NCBI GenBank assembly: GCA_023386585.1
Contig: JAEWJM010000003.1
Span: forward strand, 62,001 to 126,000
Origin: Bacteroidota bacterium
Lineage (GTDB): Bacteria > Bacteroidota > Bacteroidia > Flavobacteriales > Flavobacteriaceae
Length of the DNA stretch: 64,000 nt
Direction of reading: 5' to 3'
The translations under genes were made by a program, and so were the position numbers. Positions 34,719 to 44,338 of this stretch are shown here, piece by piece. The notes below the pieces were generated by a model. It was given only the letters and a program-made list of their open reading frames with translations. It had not been told where the DNA came from and made no database searches. Each line of letters starts with the position of its first letter. Positions within the stretch are counted from its first letter, which is position 1.

Positions 34719-36259
34719 TCGTTGTTTACCATAGCTGCAAAAAAGTAACTCAGATTGACGATGTGGATTCGGGTTTGGAACTCGAACTCCGAGCCACAAC
34801 AATTGCTGCCACGCTGTGCAATTTGGCAACGGAATTTCCTGACCGGCTGCTGGTTTGGTGTGATGAGGAACTTTCAGGTCGGCTCGATATTGATTCAGTA
34901 GGCAGACTTTTCTCAAACAAGCAAACGATGATCAGCTATGCCGCGGGAGCAAATTACCTGCAAAGTGCAATCGGATATGTCGAAGACAGTACGTTTATCA
35001 ACATTAATCGGGATGTCCGTTATGCGACCTGGCAAATGAGCGCCGATTCAGGTGCGATCTACGGCGCAACTTTAACTGCGGTCGCCATTGATGTTCGGCT
35101 TTCGGACGACTTCGGTTATTTTTTAAATTCGGTTGCAAAGCTTGCAATGCCTGAAGGATTGTTTTGTTATTCGGAACCCCGACTATTGATAGACCGCACG
35201 ACGTCTGCCACGAAAACCGCCGACAATAGGACGCTATTTTGCTTTGTGCGCCAACATTTTAAAGTCACCTGGGTTTTTCTGCTTTTACTCAACTTATTTT
35301 TATACGAAAAGCGGTTTCCGATTTTTGCGGCGATCCAAAGCCTGTTTTATCGCCGGCGCCGGTTTGCAAATCAGGAATTTTCTCAAATCGCTGACTCCTC
35401 AGATTTTAATTTTGCAGATGTCTCCATCGATGTCTTGATCCCGACGATCGGCCGTAAAAAATACCTTCGGGACGTACTTGACGACTTGGCTACGCAAACG
35501 CTGCTTCCACGGAAAGTGATACTCGTTGAACAAAATCCGCTTCCGGAAAGCGAGAGTGAACTCGACTATCTTTCGATGTCGTGGCCTTTCGAGATCAAGC
35601 ATATTTTTACTCATCGCACCGGCGCTTGCCACGCACGAAACCGTGGCTTGGTTGAATTTACTGCCGACTGGCTTTTTTTCGCCGACGACGATATACGGTT
35701 ACGGCCGGACTTTCTTGAAGAAGCATTTGCGAAGATTTTGGCGCTAAAAGGCGGCGCATTCAATATCTGTTGCCTCAATCGGGGAAAAGAACGGGAATAC
35801 GACAAAATTCAACAAACCTATATTTTCGGAGCAGGTTGCAGCATCGTTAGCCGCGAATGCCTTGGCAATTCCCGTTTCGATACCGCTTTTGAATTCGGCT
35901 TTGGCGAAGATTCCGATCTCGGAATGCAGCTGATGAACAAAGGCTTCGATATTGTTTATTTGCCGAGTCCGATTGTTTTGCACCTTAAAGCGCCTTTTGG
36001 AGGCTTTAGGGTAAAACCGGTTCACGAATGGGATAGTGACAAAATACAACCAAAACCGGCACCGACAGTATTGCTTTTTAAACGAAAACATTTTTCACGA
36101 GAACAGATTTATGGCTACAAAACAACTCTGTGCCTCAAATTTTACCGGGTTCAATCCATAAAAAACCCGTTTTCGTACCTGAAGCATTTTCGCCGGCAAT
36201 GGCAACGAAGCATTTATTGGTCAGACAAGCTGCTGCAAAATAATAACGCCAACCCATGA
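34715..36259 (+). CDS. GT2-family glycosyltransferase with an additional N-terminal domain
   Basis: A 514-residue protein in two parts. Residues about 233-470 are a normal GT-A family 2 domain (V-L-I-P-T-I-G-R-K-K-Y, V-E-Q-N-P-L, metal site F-A-D-D-D-I-R). The first 200 residues or so are an extra domain beginning I-V-V-Y-H-S-C-K-K, with no glycosyltransferase motif that I recognise, joined through a hydrophobic stretch (W-V-F-L-L-L-L-N-L-F-L-Y, about residues 187-200). The N-terminal part could be a degenerate GT-A fold or a partner-binding domain. It overlaps both neighbours by 4 bases. Confidence 0.75.
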   Translation: MIVVYHSCKKVTQIDDVDSGLELELRATTIAATLCNLATEFPDRLLVWCDEELSGRLDIDSVGRLFSNKQTMISYAAGANYLQSAIGYVEDSTFININRDVRYATWQMSADSGAIYGATLTAVAIDVRLSDDFGYFLNSVAKLAMPEGLFCYSEPRLLIDRTTSATKTADNRTLFCFVRQHFKVTWVFLLLLNLFLYEKRFPIFAAIQSLFYRRRRFANQEFSQIADSSDFNFADVSIDVLIPTIGRKKYLRDVLDDLATQTLLPRKVILVEQNPLPESESELDYLSMSWPFEIKHIFTHRTGACHARNRGLVEFTADWLFFADDDIRLRPDFLEEAFAKILALKGGAFNICCLNRGKEREYDKIQQTYIFGAGCSIVSRECLGNSRFDTAFEFGFGEDSDLGMQLMNKGFDIVYLPSPIVLHLKAPFGGFRVKPVHEWDSDKIQPKPAPTVLLFKRKHFSREQIYGYKTTLCLKFYRVQSIKNPFSYLKHFRRQWQRSIYWSDKLLQNNNANP

Positions 36260-37287
36260 AATTCACGCTGATCATCTGCACTTATATGCGGCCGGAGGCG
36301 CTGTCAACGCTGCTTGATTCGGTTTCTCTCCAATCAAGCTACCCCGATGAGATCCTGATCATTGACGGATCAACAGATGATCACACCAAAAAAATGCTGG
36401 CTTCCCGAGATTTCAGAAACCTGCAATATTTTAAGGTAGGATCCGAAAATCGCGGACTCACCAAACAACGCAATTTCGGAATCGCTCGCACCGCCGATTC
36501 TTCGGAAATCATCTGTTTTCTGGACGATGATACGATTTTGGAACCCGATTATTTCAGGAATTTAATTTCGACTTATAGCGATTATCCCGAGGCGCTGGGC
36601 GTTGGCGGATACATTACCAACGAAGTTTCGTGGGAAAAAATTTCAGCAGATTATCTTTCGTCGGCTACCGATTTTATTTTCGACGGATGGAAACGAAAGG
36701 ACGGCAGCCGCTATGTTTTACGGAAAAAACTCGGTCTTGATGCCGACACTCCACCGGGCGTTCCACCTGAATTTGGCCACGGCCGAAGCACCGGATTTCT
36801 TCCGCCTTCGGGAAAAACATACGAAACCAAACAATTTATGGGCGGCGTTTCCTCTTTCCGCAAAGGCGTTTTCCAAAATTTTCAATTTTCGACCTATTTT
36901 GAAGGCTATGGTCTGTATGAAGATGCCGATTTCACGCTTCGGTTGTCGAAAACCGGGAAATTGTTTGTCAACACTTCGGCGCGACTCGGGCATTACCATC
37001 ACGAATCGGGGCGACCAAATCGGTACGCGTACGGTAAAATGGTGGTGCGCAACGGCTGGTATGTCTGGAGGATCAAAGACCGTCATCCATCCGCAAAGGC
37101 GATTCTAAAATGGCACTGCATCACATTGCTGCTAGCTTTTGTTCGCTTCGGAAATGTATTTTCCACCTCGAAACGAATGGAAGCATTCACCGAAGCGGCG
37201 GGACGTTTTGTTGGCTGGTGCAGCCTTTTTTTCGATCAACCGAAATTGCGGGGCGAAGCAGACAATAAAAGTATCTTTGTGAAATGA
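36256..37287 (+). CDS. GT2-family glycosyltransferase
   Basis: A 343-residue GT-A enzyme. I-I-C-T-Y-M-R-P-E-A-L opens the fold, then I-I-D-G-S-T-D-D and the metal-binding F-L-D-D-D-T-I-L. Y-E-D-A-D-F gives the catalytic-base region. A central insertion (about residues 130-190, rich in Gly and Pro) separates the two. H-Y-H-H-E-S-G follows the active site, as in related Bacteroidota enzymes. It overlaps its neighbours by 4 bases on each side. Confidence 0.87.
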   Translation: MKFTLIICTYMRPEALSTLLDSVSLQSSYPDEILIIDGSTDDHTKKMLASRDFRNLQYFKVGSENRGLTKQRNFGIARTADSSEIICFLDDDTILEPDYFRNLISTYSDYPEALGVGGYITNEVSWEKISADYLSSATDFIFDGWKRKDGSRYVLRKKLGLDADTPPGVPPEFGHGRSTGFLPPSGKTYETKQFMGGVSSFRKGVFQNFQFSTYFEGYGLYEDADFTLRLSKTGKLFVNTSARLGHYHHESGRPNRYAYGKMVVRNGWYVWRIKDRHPSAKAILKWHCITLLLAFVRFGNVFSTSKRMEAFTEAAGRFVGWCSLFFDQPKLRGEADNKSIFVK

Positions 37288-38372
37288 GGACAATCTTCCT
37301 GACTTTTACGATCAACAATTCTTCGATGACGGATTATTATCTGACCTTGTCGCAGAAGTTAGCTAGTGAATTCTGCGTTGTGGTGGTAACCGATCGTATC
37401 GAGCCCCATTTTTTCACAATCGATGAACGCATTATCATCACCAAATGGCCATCCGCAAGGCCAACTCATTGGCGCGATTTTAAATTTCTCATGGGGCTTA
37501 TCAAACAATACAAGCCCTCGGTAATGATTTCGATGTTTGGAAGCGTTAATATTTTTCTTCTCGCCGGACTATTCAGCGGAATCCCGCACCGCCTCGTTTG
37601 GTATCACACGATTTCAACGGCAACCAATTCAACGCCGCTCCTTCATATCAGGAAAAAGCTTATTTACCGTCTGGCATCGGGCTTTATTGCGAATTCAAAA
37701 TCAACAGTAGTCGATCTTCAGCAGGCATTCGGGATACCCAAACGAAAAATCATGCTTTCCTACAACGCGGTTCGCGACGGCAAACGCCTGCCGGTCAATC
37801 AGCCGCCTGAAATTGTTTACGTAGGCCGGCTTCACAAATCAAAAGGAATAGACGTTTTACTTGACGCAATGCCGGCGGTTCTTGCGGAGTTTCCTGAAGT
37901 CCGACTTCATCTTTACGGCGGATATTTGGATGGAAACGCTATTAAGCCTTACCTCAACCAGGTTGAACAACTGCAAATTGGCGACAATGTGAAATTTTTC
38001 GGCAACCGTCCCAAAGAGGAAATTATGGAAGCCTTCGCCAAATCCTATGCATCGGTGCTTCCGTCATTCTTCGAAGCTTTTGGATATGTCGTAATAGAAA
38101 GTTTTTCGGTTGGCACGCCGGTCATTGGGTCAAATACTTCGGGAATCGCCGAAATAATTCGCGACGGAATTGACGGAATGTTGTTTGAACCCGGTAATTC
38201 TGCCCAATTGTCACAAAAGATTATACATTTGCTTTCCGATCCCAAGCTGCGGGAAGATTTCAGTGTCAATTGTTATCAACGATTTTCAGCTGATTTTGAA
38301 GTCGGCGCAGTAACAGCCAAAGTTGCAGAATTCATCGGCAGCCTTGACAGGAAAGATCCAAAAAACCTATGA
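37284..38372 (+). CDS. GT4-family glycosyltransferase
   Basis: A 362-residue GT-B protein. The second domain starts with I-V-Y-V-G-R-L-H-K-S-K-G-I-D-V-L-L and has F-F-E-A-F-G-Y-V-V-I-E-S-F-S-V-G-T-P (EX7E), then N-T-S-G-I-A-E-I-I. It overlaps the genes on both sides by 4 bases, within a run of coupled glycosyltransferases. Sugar specificity is unknown. Confidence 0.88.
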   Translation: MRTIFLTFTINNSSMTDYYLTLSQKLASEFCVVVVTDRIEPHFFTIDERIIITKWPSARPTHWRDFKFLMGLIKQYKPSVMISMFGSVNIFLLAGLFSGIPHRLVWYHTISTATNSTPLLHIRKKLIYRLASGFIANSKSTVVDLQQAFGIPKRKIMLSYNAVRDGKRLPVNQPPEIVYVGRLHKSKGIDVLLDAMPAVLAEFPEVRLHLYGGYLDGNAIKPYLNQVEQLQIGDNVKFFGNRPKEEIMEAFAKSYASVLPSFFEAFGYVVIESFSVGTPVIGSNTSGIAEIIRDGIDGMLFEPGNSAQLSQKIIHLLSDPKLREDFSVNCYQRFSADFEVGAVTAKVAEFIGSLDRKDPKNL

Positions 38373-39487
38373 CCTTCACGATAATTACACATGCGTTGCT
38401 TGGCCGTGACAAAGGGCGTTTTTATGCCTATGCGCCGTATGTCAGGGAGATGAACATATGGACAAAACTCGCCGATAAGGTGATTATCGTCGCGCCGGTC
38501 GAAAGGCAAAACAAAACTCCAATCCAGATTAATTTTGAACACGACGATATTGAGTTTAAGCCGGTTCCGCCAATAAACTCCACGAATTTTAAAGGAAAGT
38601 TGCGTGCAATCTTCGAGATGCCATTCATCGCTTTTCGAATTTTCGGTGCGATGCGAAAAGCCGACCACATTCACCTGCGCTGTCCGGGAAACATCGGCCT
38701 GATTGGCTGCATTGTTCAGATATTTTTTCCTTCGAAGGAGAAAACCGCCAAGTATGCGGGTAATTGGGATCCGAAAGGCGATGAGCCGTTGAGCTACCGA
38801 ATGCAGAAATGGATTCTCAACAATCGATTTTTGACCCGCAATATCCGCGTACTTGTCTATGGCGAGTGGCCCGGCATGTCCGAGAACATCAAGCCTTTTT
38901 TTACAGCGACTTATCGGGAGAATGATAAAATTGAAATTGGCCCGAAATCGTTAAGCGGCGAAATCAGGTTTCTTTTTGTTGGAACACTGACTGCCGGAAA
39001 GCGCCCTATGTATGCCGTTCAGGCAATCGAAAAACTCCGAAACGCCGGATTTAACGCAACACTTTCGCTGTATGGCGAAGGACCCGCACGCGAAACGATA
39101 CAAAAATACATTGCTGCGAACGATCTCGAAAATCATGTCCGCATTATGGGCGCACAACGTGAAATTGTTGTAAGGCAAGCGTATATTGAGAGTCAGTTTC
39201 TCTTGCTGCCATCAAAAAGTGAAGGTTGGCCAAAAGTGGTTGCCGAAGCGATGTTTTGGGGTTGCATGCCACTGGCAACGGGCGTTTCGTGCGTTCCCTA
39301 TATGGTGGGATTTGGAAAACGCGGAATGTTGCTTCACGTTAATCTGGCCGAAGACGTCACTAATATTATAACAGTTCTTGGCGATCAAGAGGCATACGAT
39401 GAAAAATGCCGTCAGGGAATGCTATGGTCGAGACAGTTCACGCTCGATTTATTCGAAGATGAAATCAATAACCTGATGAAGAAATGA
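38369..39487 (+). CDS. GT4-like glycosyltransferase
   Basis: A 372-residue GT-B protein. The C-terminal domain has F-L-F-V-G-T-L-T-A-G-K-R-P, S-L-Y-G-E-G-P-A-R and S-K-S-E-G-W-P-K-V-V-A-E-A-M-F-W-G-C (EX7E present). The N-terminal domain begins F-T-I-I-T-H-A-L-L-G-R and has a less typical acceptor loop. R-C-P-G-N-I-G-L-I-G near residue 107 is distinctive. It is coupled to both neighbours by 4-base overlaps. Confidence 0.83.
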   Translation: MTFTIITHALLGRDKGRFYAYAPYVREMNIWTKLADKVIIVAPVERQNKTPIQINFEHDDIEFKPVPPINSTNFKGKLRAIFEMPFIAFRIFGAMRKADHIHLRCPGNIGLIGCIVQIFFPSKEKTAKYAGNWDPKGDEPLSYRMQKWILNNRFLTRNIRVLVYGEWPGMSENIKPFFTATYRENDKIEIGPKSLSGEIRFLFVGTLTAGKRPMYAVQAIEKLRNAGFNATLSLYGEGPARETIQKYIAANDLENHVRIMGAQREIVVRQAYIESQFLLLPSKSEGWPKVVAEAMFWGCMPLATGVSCVPYMVGFGKRGMLLHVNLAEDVTNIITVLGDQEAYDEKCRQGMLWSRQFTLDLFEDEINNLMKK

Positions 39488-40557
39488 GAATTGTGCAAGT
39501 AATCGATTCGCTTGAAACCGGCGGCGCCGAACGTATGGCGGTGAGCTATGCAAATGCACTGGAACGACGGACGGGGTTTGGCGGACTCGTAGCAACGCGT
39601 GCTGAAGGCGGCCTGAAAAACGCGCTTTCTCGTAACGTGAAATATCTTTTTCTCAAAAGACGGGGAACGATTGACATTGCCGCGGGTATGCGATTGTCGA
39701 AGTTCTGTCGTCACAATCAGGTTAACATCATACACGCGCACAGCAGTTCCTGGTTTGTTTCGGTCCTTGCGAAGCTTTTTAATCCGAAAATTAAAATCCT
39801 TTGGCACGACCATTACGGAATGAGCGAATATCTGGAAAGGCGGAGTTCACTCGCACTGAAATTGGGTAGCTATTTTTTTGCGGGGATTATAAGCGTTAAC
39901 GAAAATCTGGCAAAATGGGCGATCAAAAAGCTCAATTGCAGGAATGTGCTGTGGGTTCCCAATTTTGCCTCTGCTGATGGCGATTCCGAGCCAATCACAA
40001 AGCTTGAAGGCGCAACCGGAAATCGTATTTTGTGCCTTGCGAACCTTCGCCCACAAAAAAATCAAGAACTGTTGCTGCAGGTTGCCTCTCGGCTGCGCGA
40101 ATCATTTCCGCAGTGGACGAGCCATTTTGTAGGAAAGGATTTCGCCGATGAATATTCGACAAAAATAAAAGCTGAAGTCGCTGCGTTGGATGCGGGGAAA
40201 AACGTATTTTTCTACGGCAGTCGAAAAGACACACATAACATTATTGCGCAATCCGAAATCTGCGTACTGGCAAGCATTTCTGAAGGCCTTCCGGTGGCGC
40301 TTCTCGAGTACGGAATGCAGGGAAAACCGGTTGTGGCAACCGCTGTTGGCGAAATCCCATCGATTATCGAAAACGGCGAAAACGGGCTTTTGGTTCACTC
40401 CGGTAATGAAACCGATTTTTTCGCAGCATTGGTTCGGTTGATCGAAAATCCGCCGCTGCGCGTGACAATGGGAGCGAAACTTAAGCATGTTGTCGAAGAA
40501 AAATTTAGTGAAAACGCTGCAATGAAACAATACCTGGATTTTCTGGAGACGATTTAA
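39484..40557 (+). CDS. GT4-family glycosyltransferase
   Basis: A 357-residue GT-B enzyme with the acceptor loop S-L-E-T-G-G-A-E-R-M-A and the H-A-H-S-S-S-W segment in the N-terminal domain. The donor site reads S-I-S-E-G-L-P-V-A-L-L-E-Y-G-M-Q-G-K-P (EX7E). The start overlaps the preceding gene by 4 bases, and the stop is 1 base before the polymerase or ligase-like gene. The donor sugar is unknown. Confidence 0.9.
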   Translation: MRIVQVIDSLETGGAERMAVSYANALERRTGFGGLVATRAEGGLKNALSRNVKYLFLKRRGTIDIAAGMRLSKFCRHNQVNIIHAHSSSWFVSVLAKLFNPKIKILWHDHYGMSEYLERRSSLALKLGSYFFAGIISVNENLAKWAIKKLNCRNVLWVPNFASADGDSEPITKLEGATGNRILCLANLRPQKNQELLLQVASRLRESFPQWTSHFVGKDFADEYSTKIKAEVAALDAGKNVFFYGSRKDTHNIIAQSEICVLASISEGLPVALLEYGMQGKPVVATAVGEIPSIIENGENGLLVHSGNETDFFAALVRLIENPPLRVTMGAKLKHVVEEKFSENAAMKQYLDFLETI

Positions 40558-40558
40558 G

Positions 40559-41902
40559 ATGATTAAAAGCAATAAACAATACCTGTTCTTCATTCTGTTG
40601 CACATTGCGCTAGGCGGGCTTATATTTTATGTGCCATCGCTTGCGAAAGTGTATGGCTATGGATCGCTTTTCGTCGGGGCTTATATCGTACTTAAAAACC
40701 GCAATCAGAATCACGAAGCGCTGTATGTCGCCGGTTATATCGTTGGAAGCGAAGTATTCCTCCGGATGACGCAGGGAAACCCGGTTTATGAATTCTCGAA
40801 ATACGGCGTCATGTTGTTCATTTTCATAGGAATGTACTACAAAGGCTTCTCGAAATTCGCTATTCCGTATTGGATATTTTTAGCGCTTTTGATTCCCGGC
40901 CTCGTCATTGCTGCATATTCGCTGAATTACGATACCGAAATGCGGAAGACAATCTCGTTTAACATCTCCGGGCCATTGTGCCTCGGCGTCGCTTCGCTTT
41001 ATACCTATTACCGACGGATAACGCTTCAGCAGTTTAACACGATTTTGCTTTGCGTCGGGATGCCGGTCATAACTTGCGCGTGCTACCTGATGCTATACAC
41101 GCCAAACATTCGAGATGTAATCACCGGAACAGGTTCCAATTTTGAAACATCGGGCGGATTTGGTCCAAACCAGGTGTCAACGATACTCGGGCTCGGAATG
41201 TTTATTTTCCTTTCGCGGGTTATGTTCAATTCGAAAACAAAATTTATCATGCTGGTCAACCTTACCGTGGCGCTGGTAATTGGCTATCGTGGACTCGTCA
41301 CTTTTTCGCGCGGCGGAATGATTACATCGGTGGTGATTCTTGTGGTTTTGGTTCTGATGACATACGGTCGGATTAATTCGCGCGGGCGGATGAAGCTCAA
41401 TTTTGCATTCTTGTTTTTCGCTCTGACTTTATTTGCCGTCTGGACGTACTCTTCTGCGCAAACAGGCGGATTGATTGAAAAGCGGTACGCCAACCAGGAT
41501 GCCGCAGGACGCGTTAAAAGCAGCCACTTTACGGGTCGCGAAATGATTTTTGAAACCGAAATCCAGTTTTTTCTCGATCATCCGGTATTTGGGATTGGGG
41601 TTGCAAAAGGTGCCGAGCTTCGCCGCGATGCCACCGGGCTGGTAATCCTCTCGCACAACGAAGTTTCGCGGATGCTGGCCGAACATGGCTCATTGGGCAT
41701 CATGGCGCTTCTGATCCTGTTCTTTACGCCACTGATTTTATACATCGACAACAGAGACCATGTATTCATGTTAAGCTGCCTGATTTTCTGGCTTTTAACA
41801 ATTAACCACGCTGCCATGCGGATCGGCGCGCCCGCTTTCATCTATGCACTTTCAATTCTCAGAATCAGCACCAATGAAGAACCTGCTGTACATAGGGAAT
41901 AA
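40559..41902 (+). CDS. O-antigen ligase/polymerase family membrane protein (Wzy_C-like)
   Basis: A 447-residue polytopic inner-membrane protein with about ten to twelve spans. T-F-S-R-G-G-M-I-T (around residue 245) and the large loop ending H-N-E-V-S-R-M-L-A-E-H-G-S-L-G carry the conserved arginine and histidine of the O-antigen ligase (PF04932) superfamily. The fold is shared by Wzy polymerases and WaaL-type ligases, so it could polymerise repeat units or transfer the chain to lipid A or protein. Because the locus also has an EpsG-like polymerase, a division of labour is plausible. The next gene starts 29 bases before its stop. Confidence 0.82.
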   Translation: MIKSNKQYLFFILLHIALGGLIFYVPSLAKVYGYGSLFVGAYIVLKNRNQNHEALYVAGYIVGSEVFLRMTQGNPVYEFSKYGVMLFIFIGMYYKGFSKFAIPYWIFLALLIPGLVIAAYSLNYDTEMRKTISFNISGPLCLGVASLYTYYRRITLQQFNTILLCVGMPVITCACYLMLYTPNIRDVITGTGSNFETSGGFGPNQVSTILGLGMFIFLSRVMFNSKTKFIMLVNLTVALVIGYRGLVTFSRGGMITSVVILVVLVLMTYGRINSRGRMKLNFAFLFFALTLFAVWTYSSAQTGGLIEKRYANQDAAGRVKSSHFTGREMIFETEIQFFLDHPVFGIGVAKGAELRRDATGLVILSHNEVSRMLAEHGSLGIMALLILFFTPLILYIDNRDHVFMLSCLIFWLLTINHAAMRIGAPAFIYALSILRISTNEEPAVHRE

Positions 41903-42881
41903 GCTTTCGTCACATGGCAACACGCCAACCGGAATTGAGATATTGGGTCCGTTGCTGGAAGCCGAGGGATTTCAACTGACCTACGCTTCGTCGGCACGGG
42001 GTAAATTTATGCGACTCATCGAAATGCTTTCGGCTACCTACCGAAACAGGCGGTGCGACTACGTACTGATGGACACGTACAGTACGTGGAATTTTTGGTA
42101 TGCCTTTCTTGTTAGCCAGTTGTGCAGGATTTTGAAGATCAAATACATTCCAATTCTTCACGGCGGAAATCTGCCGCTGCGCCTCAAAAAAAGCCGCCGA
42201 CTTTCCAAGATGATCTTTGCGAATTCCTATATAAATGTGGCGCCATCGGACTACCTGTTTTCGGCGTTTCACAAAGCCGGATTTACCAATCTGCAGATGA
42301 TTCCGAATCCGATCGAAATTGAGCGGTTTGCCTTTAAAGAGCGAAATGGCTCCGGAGTTCGCCTTCTTTGGGTACGCGGACTGACGGAACTGGCCGATCC
42401 GAAAATGGCAATTGAAGTTGCAGCGCGGGTTAAGCCGCAGTTTCCCGATGTCGCACTTTGTATGGTTGGCCCGGATAAGGACGCGATGCTTGGTGCGCTC
42501 AAGCAGTTCGCCGCCGATCAGGATGTTGACGTTCAATTCACCGGAAAACTAAAGCGCAGCGAATGGCTCAGGTTAGCCGAGGATTTCGACATTTTCCTGA
42601 ATACTTCAAAGGTAGATAACACGCCGTATAGCCTGCTTGAGGCGGCAGCGTTGGGATTTCCGATTGTTTCGACGAACGTTGGCGGAATTCCATTTCTGTT
42701 TGCGGATGGCGATGAAGCGCTTCTTGTTTCTTCAGGCGATGCAAGTGCAATGGCCGATGCCGTTAGCCGGATCGCAGCCAACGCCCGGTTGCGTTGCGAA
42801 TTGTCATTGGCAGCAAGAAAGCTGGCTGACAGTTTTGACTGGAAGCAAATACGCAAGGAATGGCGCAAGATTTTGCATTAG
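41874..42881 (+). CDS. GT4-like glycosyltransferase
   Basis: A 335-residue GT-B protein starting M-K-N-L-L-Y-I-G-N-K at ATG 41874; the upstream in-frame ATG at 41844 would extend further into the previous gene. The N-terminal loop reads S-S-H-G-N-T-P-T-G-I-E. The donor-site motif is K-V-D-N-T-P-Y-S-L-L-E-A, that is D-x7-E rather than E-x7-E, a variant seen in some GT4 subfamilies. V-G-G-I-P follows. It ends the coupled glycosyltransferase run; a 64-base gap precedes the polyprenyl sugar transferase. Confidence 0.82.
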   Translation: MKNLLYIGNKLSSHGNTPTGIEILGPLLEAEGFQLTYASSARGKFMRLIEMLSATYRNRRCDYVLMDTYSTWNFWYAFLVSQLCRILKIKYIPILHGGNLPLRLKKSRRLSKMIFANSYINVAPSDYLFSAFHKAGFTNLQMIPNPIEIERFAFKERNGSGVRLLWVRGLTELADPKMAIEVAARVKPQFPDVALCMVGPDKDAMLGALKQFAADQDVDVQFTGKLKRSEWLRLAEDFDIFLNTSKVDNTPYSLLEAAALGFPIVSTNVGGIPFLFADGDEALLVSSGDASAMADAVSRIAANARLRCELSLAARKLADSFDWKQIRKEWRKILH

Positions 42882-42945
42882 ATGTTATTTAACATTTGAC
42901 ATTTTATTCACTAAATTGCGCCGTCAATAACGCAATCGGAATGAA

Positions 42946-44337
42946 ATGATTAAGCAGAAAAAAATACATTTCGAGATATCGGAAAGGAAAATCCTGCTTC
43001 GCGTTTTCGATGTTGTTAGCGTACTTGTCGCGTTGTATTTCATCGGACACGTCTTTAGTTTTGACTATTTCAATATTTCAGCCGACAATTTTTATTGGAC
43101 AATCGTTCTTGCCTTGTACATCACAGTTATCGGCACCGTATTCGAAATGTACAATCTTCAGGTTGCCAGCAGCCAGTTCCAGATCATAAAAAGCATCATT
43201 CTTACCGCTTCGTCCACAGTATTGATCTACCTTCTTACGCCGATCTATACGCCGGTACTTCCGTCAAATCGTCTTCAAATCCTTATATTTTATCTTTCCG
43301 TGCTGGGCGCGCTCTTTATCTGGCGAATGATTTACCTCAGGTTTCTAGCCTCGAATCGGTTCCTGAAAAAGGTGATATTGATTTGCGATAAAGAGCAACT
43401 TGAGGAGCTCGTCATGGGACTCGAATGTGTCGATCCGCATTACAAGGTGGTTGGCTACATCAATTCGGACAGCCACAGCCTTGCGACTAAGGAAGATCGC
43501 GTTCCGAGCATTGGCATCGATACGCTTGAGGATTTTGTACGACGTACCTCCGTTTCGGAAATTGTGATCGCTTCGCAAAAGACTGATGGAATTACCGTTG
43601 GCTTATACAATCAATTAATCCATCTGCTCGAAAGTGGCTACATCATCCGTGAATACACGCAGGTTTACGAAAACATCACCCAGCGGATTCCGGTACAATA
43701 TGTCGCGCGCGATTTTTATCGGTATTTCCCGTTCAGCCGAAGCAATCAGAACCATCTTTATCTTCTGTTCGTCCGGATCTTTGAAATTCTGGTTTCGTTG
43801 ATCGGAATTACAGTTGGCCTCGCACTTTTTCCACTGATTTTGATCGGAAACCTGATTGGGAACCGCGGAAAAATATTTTATACGCAGAAGCGTGTCGGCA
43901 AAAATGGGGAAGTATTCGAAATTCTGAAGTTCCGCACGATGATCAAAAACGCCGAATCCAATGGCGCAGTTTTTACAACGGTCAAAGACAAAAGGATAAC
44001 CGCCTTCGGAAAGTTCCTGCGTAAAACCAGGATTGACGAATTTCCTCAGTTCGTCAACATACTAAAAGGCGAAATGGGAGTAATTGGGCCACGGCCGGAA
44101 CGTCCGGTATTTGTCAACAAAATTGCCGAAGTGATGCCGTTCTATGAAACCCGCCACGTGATTAAGCCGGGACTGACCGGCTGGGCGCAAGTCAATTATG
44201 CTTATGGGGAAACGATTAACGACAGCCTGATCAAACTGCAGTACGATCTTTATTATATCAAGCACCGAAGCCTTTTTCTTGATGTCAACATCATCATTAA
44301 GACACTCAGCACCGTGTTGTTTTACCGCGGTCAATAA
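42946..44337 (+). CDS. WcaJ-like polyprenyl glycosylphosphotransferase
   Basis: A 463-residue protein. Four or five N-terminal membrane spans (residues about 15-125) lead into a CoA-binding-like Rossmann domain (about 140-255). A membrane hairpin near 280 and the catalytic domain follow (R-V-G-K-N-G-E-V-F-E-I-L-K-F-R-T-M, K-T-R-I-D-E-F-P-Q-F, G-P-R-P-E-R, P-G-L-T-G-W-A-Q-V-N-Y). It loads a sugar-1-phosphate, often glucose or galactose, onto undecaprenyl phosphate. This is the second initiating enzyme in the locus. ATG 42946 is used because ATG 42941 runs into a stop. It ends 1 base before the convergent DUF4105 gene. Confidence 0.92.
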   Translation: MIKQKKIHFEISERKILLRVFDVVSVLVALYFIGHVFSFDYFNISADNFYWTIVLALYITVIGTVFEMYNLQVASSQFQIIKSIILTASSTVLIYLLTPIYTPVLPSNRLQILIFYLSVLGALFIWRMIYLRFLASNRFLKKVILICDKEQLEELVMGLECVDPHYKVVGYINSDSHSLATKEDRVPSIGIDTLEDFVRRTSVSEIVIASQKTDGITVGLYNQLIHLLESGYIIREYTQVYENITQRIPVQYVARDFYRYFPFSRSNQNHLYLLFVRIFEILVSLIGITVGLALFPLILIGNLIGNRGKIFYTQKRVGKNGEVFEILKFRTMIKNAESNGAVFTTVKDKRITAFGKFLRKTRIDEFPQFVNILKGEMGVIGPRPERPVFVNKIAEVMPFYETRHVIKPGLTGWAQVNYAYGETINDSLIKLQYDLYYIKHRSLFLDVNIIIKTLSTVLFYRGQ

Positions 44338-44338
44338 G

